Shown here piece after piece: positions 35,655 to 43,999 of a DNA stretch of 64,000 nucleotides. Numbering within the stretch: position 1 is the first letter of the stretch; each line of letters starts with the position of its first letter. The position numbers and the translations under genes were made by a program. The notes beneath the pieces are model-generated. The model made no database searches and had not been told where the DNA came from. It saw nothing but the letters and a program-made list of their open reading frames with translations. The DNA lies in assembly GCF_900110245.1 (NCBI RefSeq), contig NZ_FOCZ01000005.1, forward strand, positions 372,001 through 436,000, in the 5' to 3' direction. This stretch comes from Niastella yeongjuensis. GTDB lineage: Bacteria > Bacteroidota > Bacteroidia > Chitinophagales > Chitinophagaceae.

Positions 35655-38384
35655 TTAATTTTTTCCGAACGCCCGGTTAACAATTTCCGTTTGCTCCGCG
35701 ACGTGTTGCTTTGAGAAACCCGTCGCCGGACTGCTTGCTTCCGGTCGCGCAATGATTTGAAGATTTAAATTATAGTTGTGGAGCTTCCGGCACAGATATG
35801 GCCAGGCGCCCATATTCTCAGGTTCTTCCTGAACCCAGATAAATTCCGTTGCTGCGGTATATTTCTCTTTAATATGTTTGAGTTCATCAAATGGTGTGGG
35901 GTACAACTGTTCTATCCGCACAATGGCTACATCGCCGCGTTTATTTTCCTGCTGCCGTTGAAGCAGGTCGTAATAAATTTTACCGGAACAAAACAATACC
36001 TGCTTTACATCCCCGCTGTTCACGATTGCATCGTCGATCAGTTCGCGGAATTTGCCCTGCGTGAATTCAGTAATGGGCGATACACACAGCGGATGCCGTA
36101 ATAAACTCTTTGGTGCGAATACTATCAGCGGCACGCGAAAATCGCGGTGTAACTGCCGGCGTAATACATGAAAGAAATTAGCCGGGGTGGTACAATTCAC
36201 TAATTGAATATTATTATTGGCACACAAGGCCATAAAGCGTTCGATGCGGGCAGAGGTATGCTCAGGACCTGCTCCTTCATAGCCATGCGGCAGCAGCAGC
36301 ACCAGGCCGTTACCCAATTGCCATTTTGCTTCGGCGCTCACTACATACTGATCTACTATTACCTGGCCTGTATTCAAAAAATCTCCATACTGGGCTTCCC
36401 ATACTACCAGTGCATTGGGATTTGCCGATGCATATCCATATTCAAAACCCAGCACGCCATATTCCGACAACAGGGAATTATAGATCTCGAATTTTCCGCT
36501 GGCCCCTATATTGTTGAGCGGCACAAACTCTTCGCCTGAGTCTATGGCAGTTGCCGTTGCATGGCGGTGAGAAAAAGTGCCCCGCTTTACATCCTCGCCA
36601 CTAACACGCACGGGGAACCCTTCTTTCAACAATGAACCATATGCAAGCAACTCTCCCATTGCCCAATCAAATATTTTTGTTTCCTGCACCATTTTCCGGC
36701 GGCCTTCAAACACTTTCTCTATTTTTTTCAGGAACGCCTTATCCGTTGGTAAAGTGGTGATCCCATTCCCAATTTCTTCAAGTATTTCGGCTGACACGGC
36801 TGTTTCCGGAATTGCATTCAGGCCGGTTTCATCTGCCTTTCGCAATCCCTCCCAGGCACTCCGGTACAAGGGTTTTGTTACAATATTTTCTATTTCTTTC
36901 GATTCATCCAAAAATGATTGCAAGGCATCCTTGAAAGCCACTTCAATTTCCTTTGGATATTCCTGATTGATGGTTCCTTCGGCTACCAGTTTCTGCGCAT
37001 AGATCTCTTTGGGATTGGGGTGGCTATCGATCGATTTATATAACAATGGCTGTGTAAACCTCGGTTCATCTGATTCGTTATGTCCATACTTCCGGTAGCA
37101 TAAAACATCAATAAAAACATCACCATGAAAAGTCTGCCGGTAATCGATAGCCAGCCCTATTACATACCCCAATGCTTCCGCATCGTCGCCATTAACATGA
37201 AAAACCGGTGCGGATACTATTTTTGCCAGGTCCGTACAATACGTACTGGAGCGTGCATCTTTATAATCTGTGGTAAAACCTACCTGATTATTGATCACCA
37301 GGTGAATAGTACCGCCCGTACGGTACCCTGCCAGTTTTTCCATTTGTAATACCTCATATACAACTCCCTGTCCTGCAATAGAAGAATCGCCATGTAAGAT
37401 TACCGGTACAATCTGGTTATAGTCACCACTGTATTTGAAATCCACCTTCGAACGGGTGATACCTTCCACCACTGCATTTACGGCTTCCAGATGTGAAGGA
37501 TTGGCGGATACGCTCAGGTGAACTGGCTGTCCGCTTACTGTTGTTACATCATTGGAATAACCTAAATGGTATTTTACATCACCGCTAAAACTGCCGTCAT
37601 GGTCCTGGGTCTTTCCCTGGAACTCAGCAAAAACCTCCTTATAAGGTTTGCCCATGATGTTTGCCAGTACGTTTAAGCGGCCCCGGTGTCCCATACCAAT
37701 AACAAATTCTTTAACGCCATTGCCGGCACCTTTTTCAATAAGCAGGTCCAGCGCCGGGATCACTATTTCTCCCCCTTCTAACGAAAAACGCTTTTGTCCG
37801 AGGAATTTAGTTTGGAGGAAACTTTCAAACACTACTGCCTGGGTTAATTTATGCAGGATCTGCTTTTTGTCATCCTGTGAGAAGCCAGGTTTGTTTCTTA
37901 CACTTTCCATTTTATCCTGGAACCATTTGATACTTTCGGGGTCATTGGCATATTTATACTCCACCCCAATGGGTCCGCAATAAGTCTCTTCCAGCAACTG
38001 CCTAATGTCCCGTAATGTAGCGGCGCCCAGGCCAACTTCCGCGCCGGCTTTGAAGACTGTATCCAGATCAGCATCGCTTAATCCGAAAGATCCTAATTCT
38101 TTTCCCGGCAAATACTGCCGCCGTTTTCTGACCGGGTTTGTTTTTGCAAACAGGTGTCCTCTCGTTCGGTAACCGTCGATGAGGTTATATACATTTATTT
38201 CTTTGGTGAGTGTTGTAGTTGTTTCGGGCGATTCGATAGCACTGTCCTGGCTGGCGCCAAAATCAAATCCTTCAAAGAACTTCTGCCAGCCCATTTCTAT
38301 CGAAGCAGGATCATGCTGATACGCTTCGTAGAGTGAGCTGATATAAGCTGCATTCCCGTTATTCAGGTATGTTAAGCGTTCCAT
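35655..38384 (-). CDS. sucA: 2-oxoglutarate dehydrogenase E1 component (SucA/OdhA-like)
   Basis: Thiamine-diphosphate E1 of the 2-oxoglutarate dehydrogenase type, decarboxylating 2-oxoglutarate (normally passing succinyl to the E2 lipoyl arm). It has the N-terminal E2-contact segment (YISSLYEAYQ, 14-23; FFEGFDF), GHRGRLNVL (232-240), NPSHLE (295-300), HGDSSIAGQG (331-340) and the GTFSHRHATA block, with length 909 residues, near the usual 900-950. The E2 gene (odhB/sucB) that normally follows is absent; neighbours are Mug, a GNAT protein and acetolactate synthase. Its start overlaps the Mug stop by 26 bases. E1 enzymes can form acyloins as a side reaction, so a second, specialised copy is possible; it could equally be the only copy, moved from its usual place. 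Confidence 0.9.
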   Translation of the reverse strand: MERLTYLNNGNAAYISSLYEAYQHDPASIEMGWQKFFEGFDFGASQDSAIESPETTTTLTKEINVYNLIDGYRTRGHLFAKTNPVRKRRQYLPGKELGSFGLSDADLDTVFKAGAEVGLGAATLRDIRQLLEETYCGPIGVEYKYANDPESIKWFQDKMESVRNKPGFSQDDKKQILHKLTQAVVFESFLQTKFLGQKRFSLEGGEIVIPALDLLIEKGAGNGVKEFVIGMGHRGRLNVLANIMGKPYKEVFAEFQGKTQDHDGSFSGDVKYHLGYSNDVTTVSGQPVHLSVSANPSHLEAVNAVVEGITRSKVDFKYSGDYNQIVPVILHGDSSIAGQGVVYEVLQMEKLAGYRTGGTIHLVINNQVGFTTDYKDARSSTYCTDLAKIVSAPVFHVNGDDAEALGYVIGLAIDYRQTFHGDVFIDVLCYRKYGHNESDEPRFTQPLLYKSIDSHPNPKEIYAQKLVAEGTINQEYPKEIEVAFKDALQSFLDESKEIENIVTKPLYRSAWEGLRKADETGLNAIPETAVSAEILEEIGNGITTLPTDKAFLKKIEKVFEGRRKMVQETKIFDWAMGELLAYGSLLKEGFPVRVSGEDVKRGTFSHRHATATAIDSGEEFVPLNNIGASGKFEIYNSLLSEYGVLGFEYGYASANPNALVVWEAQYGDFLNTGQVIVDQYVVSAEAKWQLGNGLVLLLPHGYEGAGPEHTSARIERFMALCANNNIQLVNCTTPANFFHVLRRQLHRDFRVPLIVFAPKSLLRHPLCVSPITEFTQGKFRELIDDAIVNSGDVKQVLFCSGKIYYDLLQRQQENKRGDVAIVRIEQLYPTPFDELKHIKEKYTAATEFIWVQEEPENMGAWPYLCRKLHNYNLNLQIIARPEASSPATGFSKQHVAEQTEIVNRAFGKN

Positions 38385-38907
38385 GATTATTATATTTATT
38401 AATGGTAATACTTTTTAATAATTCCTGGTAATGATCAACCAGTGAAGACAGGGTAAAATTGCGGTTAAGTCCACTTGGGTTTGGCAATACCCAAACAATG
38501 GCATCACAAAATTTTTTCTCCTGTAGTCCCCACTCAATTGTTTTTAATCCTGAGAAAGCCTGCCAGGCAGGCTTACCCAGGAATGCTAAACGGGCGGGTT
38601 TATATTTCTCTATTTTTTGTTTGAATATTTCAACGGATGTGTCAAATTCGTTTTTTGATAATTCATCTGCCCGCACGGTTGCACGTGCCACCGCAGTGGT
38701 TAACCCATACCCATAAGTAAGTATAGTGGTATCATAGCGCGGTTCTATTTCATAGGGTGTAAAGCCTGACTGGTGCAGTACCCGCCAAAACCTGTTACTC
38801 CGGTTAGAAAAATGATGGCCTTCCATGGCGGACTTTAATCCCGGGTTGATTCCACAAAACACAACCTCCAGGTTTTTTGAAAGAATATCTGTTAACTGTG
38901 GGTTCAT
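38359..38907 (-). CDS. mug: G/U-mismatch-specific uracil-DNA glycosylase (Mug/TDG type)
   Basis: DNA-repair glycosylase that removes uracil or thymine opposite guanine. ATG 38907 (MNPQLTDILSK) puts the first motif GINPG at residues 19-23 (Asn21 being the key residue in E. coli Mug), followed by HHFSNRSNRFWRVLHQSGF in parts and the late VLPNPSGLNR. The order and spacing match the Mug subfamily closely; a longer reading from 38955 adds 16 residues that lack family similarity. It ends inside the E1 start (26-base overlap) and begins 1 base before the MFS stop, so a repair gene is inserted tightly between an exporter and a central-metabolism enzyme. That is an unusual context. Confidence 0.88.
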   Translation of the reverse strand: MNPQLTDILSKNLEVVFCGINPGLKSAMEGHHFSNRSNRFWRVLHQSGFTPYEIEPRYDTTILTYGYGLTTAVARATVRADELSKNEFDTSVEIFKQKIEKYKPARLAFLGKPAWQAFSGLKTIEWGLQEKKFCDAIVWVLPNPSGLNRNFTLSSLVDHYQELLKSITINKYNNHGTLNIPE

Positions 38908-38908
38908 G

Positions 38909-40492
38909 TTAATTATGTGTTGAATACTTCCATGTTTTGGCAGCAGCTGGTACAAACAAAATCAGCACGGCCGTTACCAGCAACAGGAGGGCAAACGTCA
39001 TAAATATGGCCCGGTTGGTTAACAACTGGCTTTGCTGGCCAAGATTCTGCCATAAAGCGCCAAGGGCAATACCCGATCCCTGTTGCGGCGAATATCCTTT
39101 TGAAACATACAGCGATTGATAAGTGTTCAAACGCGTCACTGTATTTTGATTATCTCCTGTAATGTTGCCCAAAAATCCTTCTCTGAAGTATTGATTATAG
39201 TATAACTGCAGGTTGTACAATCCTGCTATTGAATTAATAGTTGCAATAAACCGGGTACATGCAGCCAACACGATGCCACTGGTACCGCTAAACCCCGGTG
39301 CCGAGGTAAGAATATATATGATGACCGGCACAAACAGCAATCCCGATGCTGCACCCTGCAGAAACATGGGGAATAACAGGTTGGTAAAGGATAAGTCGGG
39401 GGTTAATATAAACCACATCCATATATTGAACAGGCCGAGGATCCCAAATCCGGTTACCAGAAAATACTGGATGGTCAGTTTTTTGCGAATTATCATCTGC
39501 GTAGCAAACACCGACAAACAAACCATGCCGGCAATATTGCACAACCCCAGCGTTATTACCTGAACCGGGCTCCATTTAAGGATACCAAATGCGTAGTTAT
39601 AAACCAGGTTGATACTGTCTTTACCGCCATAATAAATGCCCAGTAAACAAAGCCCTGTTACAAAATGAATAGATTTGAAAACGCCGAGGTGGATCAACGG
39701 TCGTTTCAGGATGCTTTGTCTGTACAGGAACAGCAAAATGCCCACTGCGGTAATACCACCGCTTACACAAATACGCGGATCTTCAAACCAGTAGTATTTA
39801 GAACCATACACAAACGTATAGGCCAGTGCCAATAAACTACAAGCCATCAGAATAGACCCCGCCCAATCTACCTGGTACAGGGGAAACCGCCGGTGACCTG
39901 CATGTCGCCGCAGCATCAACAAAGCAATAACGAGCGTTAACAATTGTATGCCGATCAGGCAATAGTAAGTTCCCTTCCAGTCTGCATAATCAAGTACCAA
40001 TCCTGCTATTAACCCTACCAGCACAATATTGCCCAGGATGGCCGGATAAAATACGGCTGAACCAATCAGCTGCGCCCGTGGTGTGGGCACGCGGGAAAAG
40101 ATCAGGATCAACACCGATACGTTAATACTTCCTACCAGGATACCCTGCAGGAACCTGATAACAAATAACCAGGTTATATCTTGGCACCCGATACAGAGAC
40201 AATTCAATAAAATAGCCAGCAGGATATTACAAATGAGGTACCCGCGCATTTCGAAATATCGCAGCAGGCGAAACTGCAAGGGTATAACGGCAATGATCCC
40301 TGAATAAGTGGATAGTAAGCAAAATGAAACATCTTCGGGTTGTGCGCCTAAATAAGCGGCAATATAATTACCGGTTAGGGCAAACAAGCCCAACTGCATG
40401 AGGGCAGAGAGCAGGATCAGCAATAACGCGATCCGGATGCCCCAGTCCCAATTGTTTATCCACGGTTTAAAATATGCAGGTTTCATGATCAA
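38909..40492 (-). CDS. MFS drug transporter (EmrB/QacA-like, 14 TM)
   Basis: Major-facilitator exporter of 527 residues with about fourteen hydrophobic helices, the DHA2 (EmrB/QacA) arrangement. The usual MFS loop motif between helices 2 and 3 is weak (FRLLRYFEMRG), but the long-helix pattern and size fit. It overlaps the HlyD stop by 4 bases and is followed by Mug after 1 base. With HlyD (40489) and TolC (41550) it forms an Emr-type tripartite pump that exports a product across both membranes. Sequence alone does not give the cargo; the downstream ThDP enzymes suggest a metabolite. Confidence 0.88.
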   Translation of the reverse strand: MIMKPAYFKPWINNWDWGIRIALLLILLSALMQLGLFALTGNYIAAYLGAQPEDVSFCLLSTYSGIIAVIPLQFRLLRYFEMRGYLICNILLAILLNCLCIGCQDITWLFVIRFLQGILVGSINVSVLILIFSRVPTPRAQLIGSAVFYPAILGNIVLVGLIAGLVLDYADWKGTYYCLIGIQLLTLVIALLMLRRHAGHRRFPLYQVDWAGSILMACSLLALAYTFVYGSKYYWFEDPRICVSGGITAVGILLFLYRQSILKRPLIHLGVFKSIHFVTGLCLLGIYYGGKDSINLVYNYAFGILKWSPVQVITLGLCNIAGMVCLSVFATQMIIRKKLTIQYFLVTGFGILGLFNIWMWFILTPDLSFTNLLFPMFLQGAASGLLFVPVIIYILTSAPGFSGTSGIVLAACTRFIATINSIAGLYNLQLYYNQYFREGFLGNITGDNQNTVTRLNTYQSLYVSKGYSPQQGSGIALGALWQNLGQQSQLLTNRAIFMTFALLLLVTAVLILFVPAAAKTWKYSTHN

Positions 40493-41532
40493 GCTCTTTT
40501 TTTAACAGCCACAATTACATTCATTCCGGGCAGTACGCTTTCTGCGTCCTTTCCTTCAAATTCAATTTTTACGGGTACCCGCTGAATGATCTTTACAAAA
40601 TTGCCGGTAGAGTTATCGGGCGGCAACAACGAAAAACGTGCACCAGTGGAGCCTGCGATAGCCGTGATCTTTCCATTAAATACTCTGCCGGCTATCGCAT
40701 CGATCCTGATCTCCACTGCCTGTCCTACGTACATCCCTTCAACTTGCGTTTCTTTATAATTTGCGGTGATCCATTTCTCGCCTTCATTTATAATACTCAC
40801 CAGGGGTTGCCCGGGTTGAATTTGCTGTCCTTCCAGGATATTCTTGCGGCCCAACCGGCCGGCATAGGGCGCCCGGATAACGGTATACGACATATTCAGC
40901 CGGGCCAGTTCCAATGCTGCCTGTTTTCGTTTTATATCTGCCTGCAGCAATGCAAAATGCGTTTTCAGTTCTGCGATCCGCGCCACGTTTGTCTTTAAAC
41001 CATTTTGGGCGGCGCTGTAATCACTTTCTGCCACATCGTACCGGGCCTTTACCTGTTCCAGTTCTGCTCCGGTTGCCGCTTCTTCGTTTACCAGGTTGGT
41101 ATAGCGCCTGATGTCCTGTTGCTGTTGTACATACCTGGCCTGCGCGCCCTTTATCTGGTCCTCATTTACCCGGGTGCCTGTTTCCGCCGAATGTATATTG
41201 GCGGCCAGCACCGTTAGTTGTGCATTGGCATCTTCCATAGCTGCTTCGGCCACCTTTAACTGGGTACGGTATTCCCTGTCGTCCAGTATCACCAGCGTAT
41301 CGCCCGGTTTTACCAGCTGGTGTTCATCAAAACAAACCTTTTGAATATAACCACCCGCTCTTGCGCTCACGGGGTTGATGTATGATTCCACCTGCGCATC
41401 ATTTGTTTCTTCGTAATGCGCACTGTAACGCCAATATCGAATGAGAAAGATGGCACCCGCAACAATGACCAAGGCTGCTATTGCCGTTAAAACAATATTA
41501 CCCGGGTGTATTTTATGTTTTACTTTTTCCAT
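40489..41532 (-). CDS. HlyD/EmrA-family membrane-fusion protein
   Basis: Adaptor linking the MFS pump to TolC. It has an N-terminal TM anchor (about 13-33), RYSAHYEETNDAQVESY leading to the first lipoyl half (ISPV-like region INPVSARAGGYIQKV), a long alpha hairpin coiled coil (about 85-205), second lipoyl half (VIRAPYAGRLGRKNILEGQQI in short parts) and a beta-barrel ending in VIVAVKKRA. These are EmrA features, and 347 residues fit. Its stop overlaps the MFS start by 4 bases and it begins 17 bases after the TolC stop. Confidence 0.9.
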   Translation of the reverse strand: MEKVKHKIHPGNIVLTAIAALVIVAGAIFLIRYWRYSAHYEETNDAQVESYINPVSARAGGYIQKVCFDEHQLVKPGDTLVILDDREYRTQLKVAEAAMEDANAQLTVLAANIHSAETGTRVNEDQIKGAQARYVQQQQDIRRYTNLVNEEAATGAELEQVKARYDVAESDYSAAQNGLKTNVARIAELKTHFALLQADIKRKQAALELARLNMSYTVIRAPYAGRLGRKNILEGQQIQPGQPLVSIINEGEKWITANYKETQVEGMYVGQAVEIRIDAIAGRVFNGKITAIAGSTGARFSLLPPDNSTGNFVKIIQRVPVKIEFEGKDAESVLPGMNVIVAVKKRA

Positions 41533-41549
41533 TTATCTGAATTGTTCCC

Positions 41550-42911
41550 TTATAAATTACCGCTGATGTAAAGGATGTTATAGTAAATGTTCAATGCGTT
41601 CGTTTGGGCCCTGATCATATTGAACCGCGACTCCTGGTACAAATTATCCGCATCCAGCAGGTCGGTCAACAACGAAAGCTGATTCAGGTATTTTGTATTT
41701 ACGATCCTGTAGTTTACCTGCGCCTGTTCTACTGATCGCTCATTGACGGCAATCCTGGTAAGTGCCTCTGTGTATTTGATATAATAGGAGCTGGCCTCCG
41801 TACGCACATTGTCATTATTGGCCTGCTGTTGTACTTCCAACTCCCTTTCCCGGAGCTTTGCCGCCGCTACTTTACTTTTATTGTGATAGAGTGATGAAAT
41901 GCTGTATTGCGCTTTCAACCCCACGAACCCAATGGCATAGGCCTGATTAACCGGCGGAAAGAACAGATAATTCGGGTAGTTCAATCCGTAAGCCGTATAA
42001 AAACCGATGCTCGGCTTATTACTACTTTCAACCCCTTTTACCCTGGCTTTTTGCAGTTCAATATTTTCCTTAATTTTTTGCACGCTATAAGCAGTAACAC
42101 CTGCCGACTCGATGAATGGCAACAGGGAATCAATGGCTGGTTTTGGCATACCGGCCGAATCTACCGGTGCAATACGAACGGAATCAGGTATATTTAACAA
42201 CACATCCAGTTTCCGGTTGGTAATGGTAAGATCATTTTCATTTTCCTGTAAGGAGAGTTGCACATTCGACAAAACCACCTCGGCACGCAACACATCACTT
42301 TTTGTAACCTTTTGGTTTTTGTACAGCGAGTTTATATTATTCAAACGGGTTTGCGCCCGGTTGAGCTGATCGAGAATCAGTTTTTGCAGATCGTTCAGTC
42401 GCACCAGCTCTAAATACTGATGCGCTGTTTGTAGCGCTATACTGCCCGACTGGTCCAGGGTATTCAACCTGGCCAGGTGAACACGGGATTGCTGCTCATC
42501 TTGTAAGGCCCGTTGTTTGCCGCCACTGTAAATATTAAAAAGCGCATCGATACCCAGGGCCGCCCCATTGGCTGATGGTTTTCTTGGCCCTGTTGTGGAG
42601 TGACTAAGCCCGTCTGTAAATAGTGTTAATTGAGAGAAACGCTGGTAAGAGCCATTGGCAGTAATGGCAGGTAATGCGGCGTTATAAGCATCTTTTCGAT
42701 CTTCTTTTGCAGCGCTTTCTTCCAGTGTGGCCACCTGCACCAATTTGTTCTGGCTTTTTGCAAACCGGATCGCTTCTGCAAGCGTTAGTTGGTACTTGTT
42801 GCCATCAACAGTTTGCGCATGTGCGATCCCTGTCGTGAACAAAAAAATAATCAGCCCAAGAGCTATAATCGACAACCGGCGCTTACTGCCGATGTAAATG
42901 TTAGAACGCAT
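41550..42911 (-). CDS. TolC-family outer-membrane efflux protein (Emr-type pump)
   Basis: Outer-membrane channel of 453 residues with N-terminal signal (about 1-32, IAHAQ), two OEP repeat units of long helices (for example ATLEESAAKEDRKDAYNAALP and QLSLLTDLLDADNLYQESR), and barrel strands. It is the first structural gene downstream of AraC (84 bases) and precedes the HlyD gene by 17 bases. The 84-base gap is the likely site of an internal promoter. It would form the exit duct of the MFS/HlyD exporter. A second TolC at 28663-29895 belongs to the RND operon; the two are distant in sequence. Confidence 0.9.
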   Translation of the reverse strand: MRSNIYIGSKRRLSIIALGLIIFLFTTGIAHAQTVDGNKYQLTLAEAIRFAKSQNKLVQVATLEESAAKEDRKDAYNAALPAITANGSYQRFSQLTLFTDGLSHSTTGPRKPSANGAALGIDALFNIYSGGKQRALQDEQQSRVHLARLNTLDQSGSIALQTAHQYLELVRLNDLQKLILDQLNRAQTRLNNINSLYKNQKVTKSDVLRAEVVLSNVQLSLQENENDLTITNRKLDVLLNIPDSVRIAPVDSAGMPKPAIDSLLPFIESAGVTAYSVQKIKENIELQKARVKGVESSNKPSIGFYTAYGLNYPNYLFFPPVNQAYAIGFVGLKAQYSISSLYHNKSKVAAAKLRERELEVQQQANNDNVRTEASSYYIKYTEALTRIAVNERSVEQAQVNYRIVNTKYLNQLSLLTDLLDADNLYQESRFNMIRAQTNALNIYYNILYISGNL

Positions 42912-42995
42912 ATATCAAAGATTTCACGGACACAAAGTTCTAACTAATGTTGAATCAATGGTAGACCGGATCGCCTCAGTGTTCGTCGAAATGGC

Positions 42996-43868
42996 TTATG
43001 ACAGCTTTTTCCGGTATTCAACCGGCGTCATCCCGGCATTTGCCCGAAAGAATTTACCAAAAACGGATTGGTCGGAGAAGTTCAGCATCCCGCTTACCTG
43101 GGACACCGTAAGTGTTTTATTCTGCAGTAAGACTTTTGCTTCCAGCATGACGGCTTCATCGATCCATTTTCCGGCCGACTTGCCGGTGTGTTTTTTAATG
43201 GCCGCAGAAAGCGACTTGGGAGCAAGATGTAATTGACTGGCATAAAAATCCAGTTTGTGGTGCTGCATATAATGCTGCCTGAGCAGTTGCCTGAATTTTG
43301 TAAACAACGGATGGGCTGTTGGTACAGCCGGTTCGTCACCTGCATGCAGGCGGTAATAGGCATCCACTTCATAGATCAATGCGAAGATGTAGCTGCGAAT
43401 GATTTGTGTCTGATGAAAATCTGTAGTGGTTTGTGTTAGTTGAAACAGCTCAAATATTTTGGTGTATTTCGTCAAAAAGGGTTCCTGCAGGGGCAAAGTT
43501 GGGCGCTCAATATTTTCAAAAAAATCAAACCGCGTCAGGAATAAGGGGTCCACATGTTGTTCCAGCAAAAAGGTGTCTTTGAAAAAAACAACATCCATTT
43601 TCAACAGGTCGGTACGTTTTGTAAAAAACCTGATAACAGATGGGCCCAGAGTGATCATAGCCGGTGCATCGACATCCATCGATGACAGCCCTGCATTTAG
43701 TCTTACACCTCCCTCTTTTATAAAAACGATCGCATAACTTTCGGCGCGATAAGGTTCTGCGTAATAGGGATGTTTGCCAGCCTCCACAAAAAGATATTCC
43801 TTATTGGTATCAGGCACTGAGAACAGCCGGCTATGTGTTGAAAGTGTAAAGGTTTTTATCGCGCCCAT
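42996..43868 (-). CDS. AraC-family transcriptional regulator
   Basis: Transcriptional activator with N-terminal cupin-like ligand domain (about 20-160; YAIVFIKEGGVRLNAG) and C-terminal AraC double helix-turn-helix (about 190-290), recognised by LDFYASQLHLAPKSLSAAIKKHTG in parts and FSDQSVFGKFFRANAGMTPVEYRK. It is 290 residues, normal for the family. It leads the exporter/ThDP-enzyme block on the minus strand, 84 bases before TolC, so it is the likely local regulator. Its own gene starts about 35 bases after the SusD terminator hairpin. The ligand is unknown; a metabolite handled by the block is a fair guess. Confidence 0.9.
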   Translation of the reverse strand: MGAIKTFTLSTHSRLFSVPDTNKEYLFVEAGKHPYYAEPYRAESYAIVFIKEGGVRLNAGLSSMDVDAPAMITLGPSVIRFFTKRTDLLKMDVVFFKDTFLLEQHVDPLFLTRFDFFENIERPTLPLQEPFLTKYTKIFELFQLTQTTTDFHQTQIIRSYIFALIYEVDAYYRLHAGDEPAVPTAHPLFTKFRQLLRQHYMQHHKLDFYASQLHLAPKSLSAAIKKHTGKSAGKWIDEAVMLEAKVLLQNKTLTVSQVSGMLNFSDQSVFGKFFRANAGMTPVEYRKKLS

Positions 43869-43891
43869 GAGCGTAGGGTTTCATGAAGCAG

Positions 43892-43899
43892 TAAAGGTA
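43892..43899 (-). promoter_or_regulatory. Possible -7 promoter box (TACCTTTA) of the AraC gene
   Basis: Minus-strand reading gives TACCTTTA, 7 of 8 bases of the Bacteroidota TAnnTTTG consensus, 23 bases before the AraC ATG. It lies directly beside the SusD terminator at 43903-43934, so the promoter would overlap the hairpin. No -33 box was found. Confidence 0.3.
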
Positions 43900-43902
43900 A
43901 AT

Positions 43903-43934
43903 AAAAAAGGACCGCTAGATAGCGATCCTTTTTT
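43903..43934 (-). terminator. Rho-independent terminator of the SusC/SusD operon
   Basis: AAAAAAGGA-C-CGCTA pairs with TAGCG-A-TCCTTTTTT around a 2-base centre, a perfect stem except for one C/A mismatch. The U-run on both strands makes it efficient in either direction. It follows the SusD stop at 44000 by about 66 bases and precedes the AraC start. Confidence 0.85.
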
Positions 43935-43999
43935 TGAGATTCCGACATCCGCTTACCGGCTTATCGGAGCTGTATGTCTGCTAATCAATGAAACTTCAA

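Noticed and set aside
33396-38384. Standard sucAB or ilvBN operon
   Set aside because: No sucB/odhB or ilvN frame exists next to either gene; the flanking frames are Mug, GNAT and PAP2.
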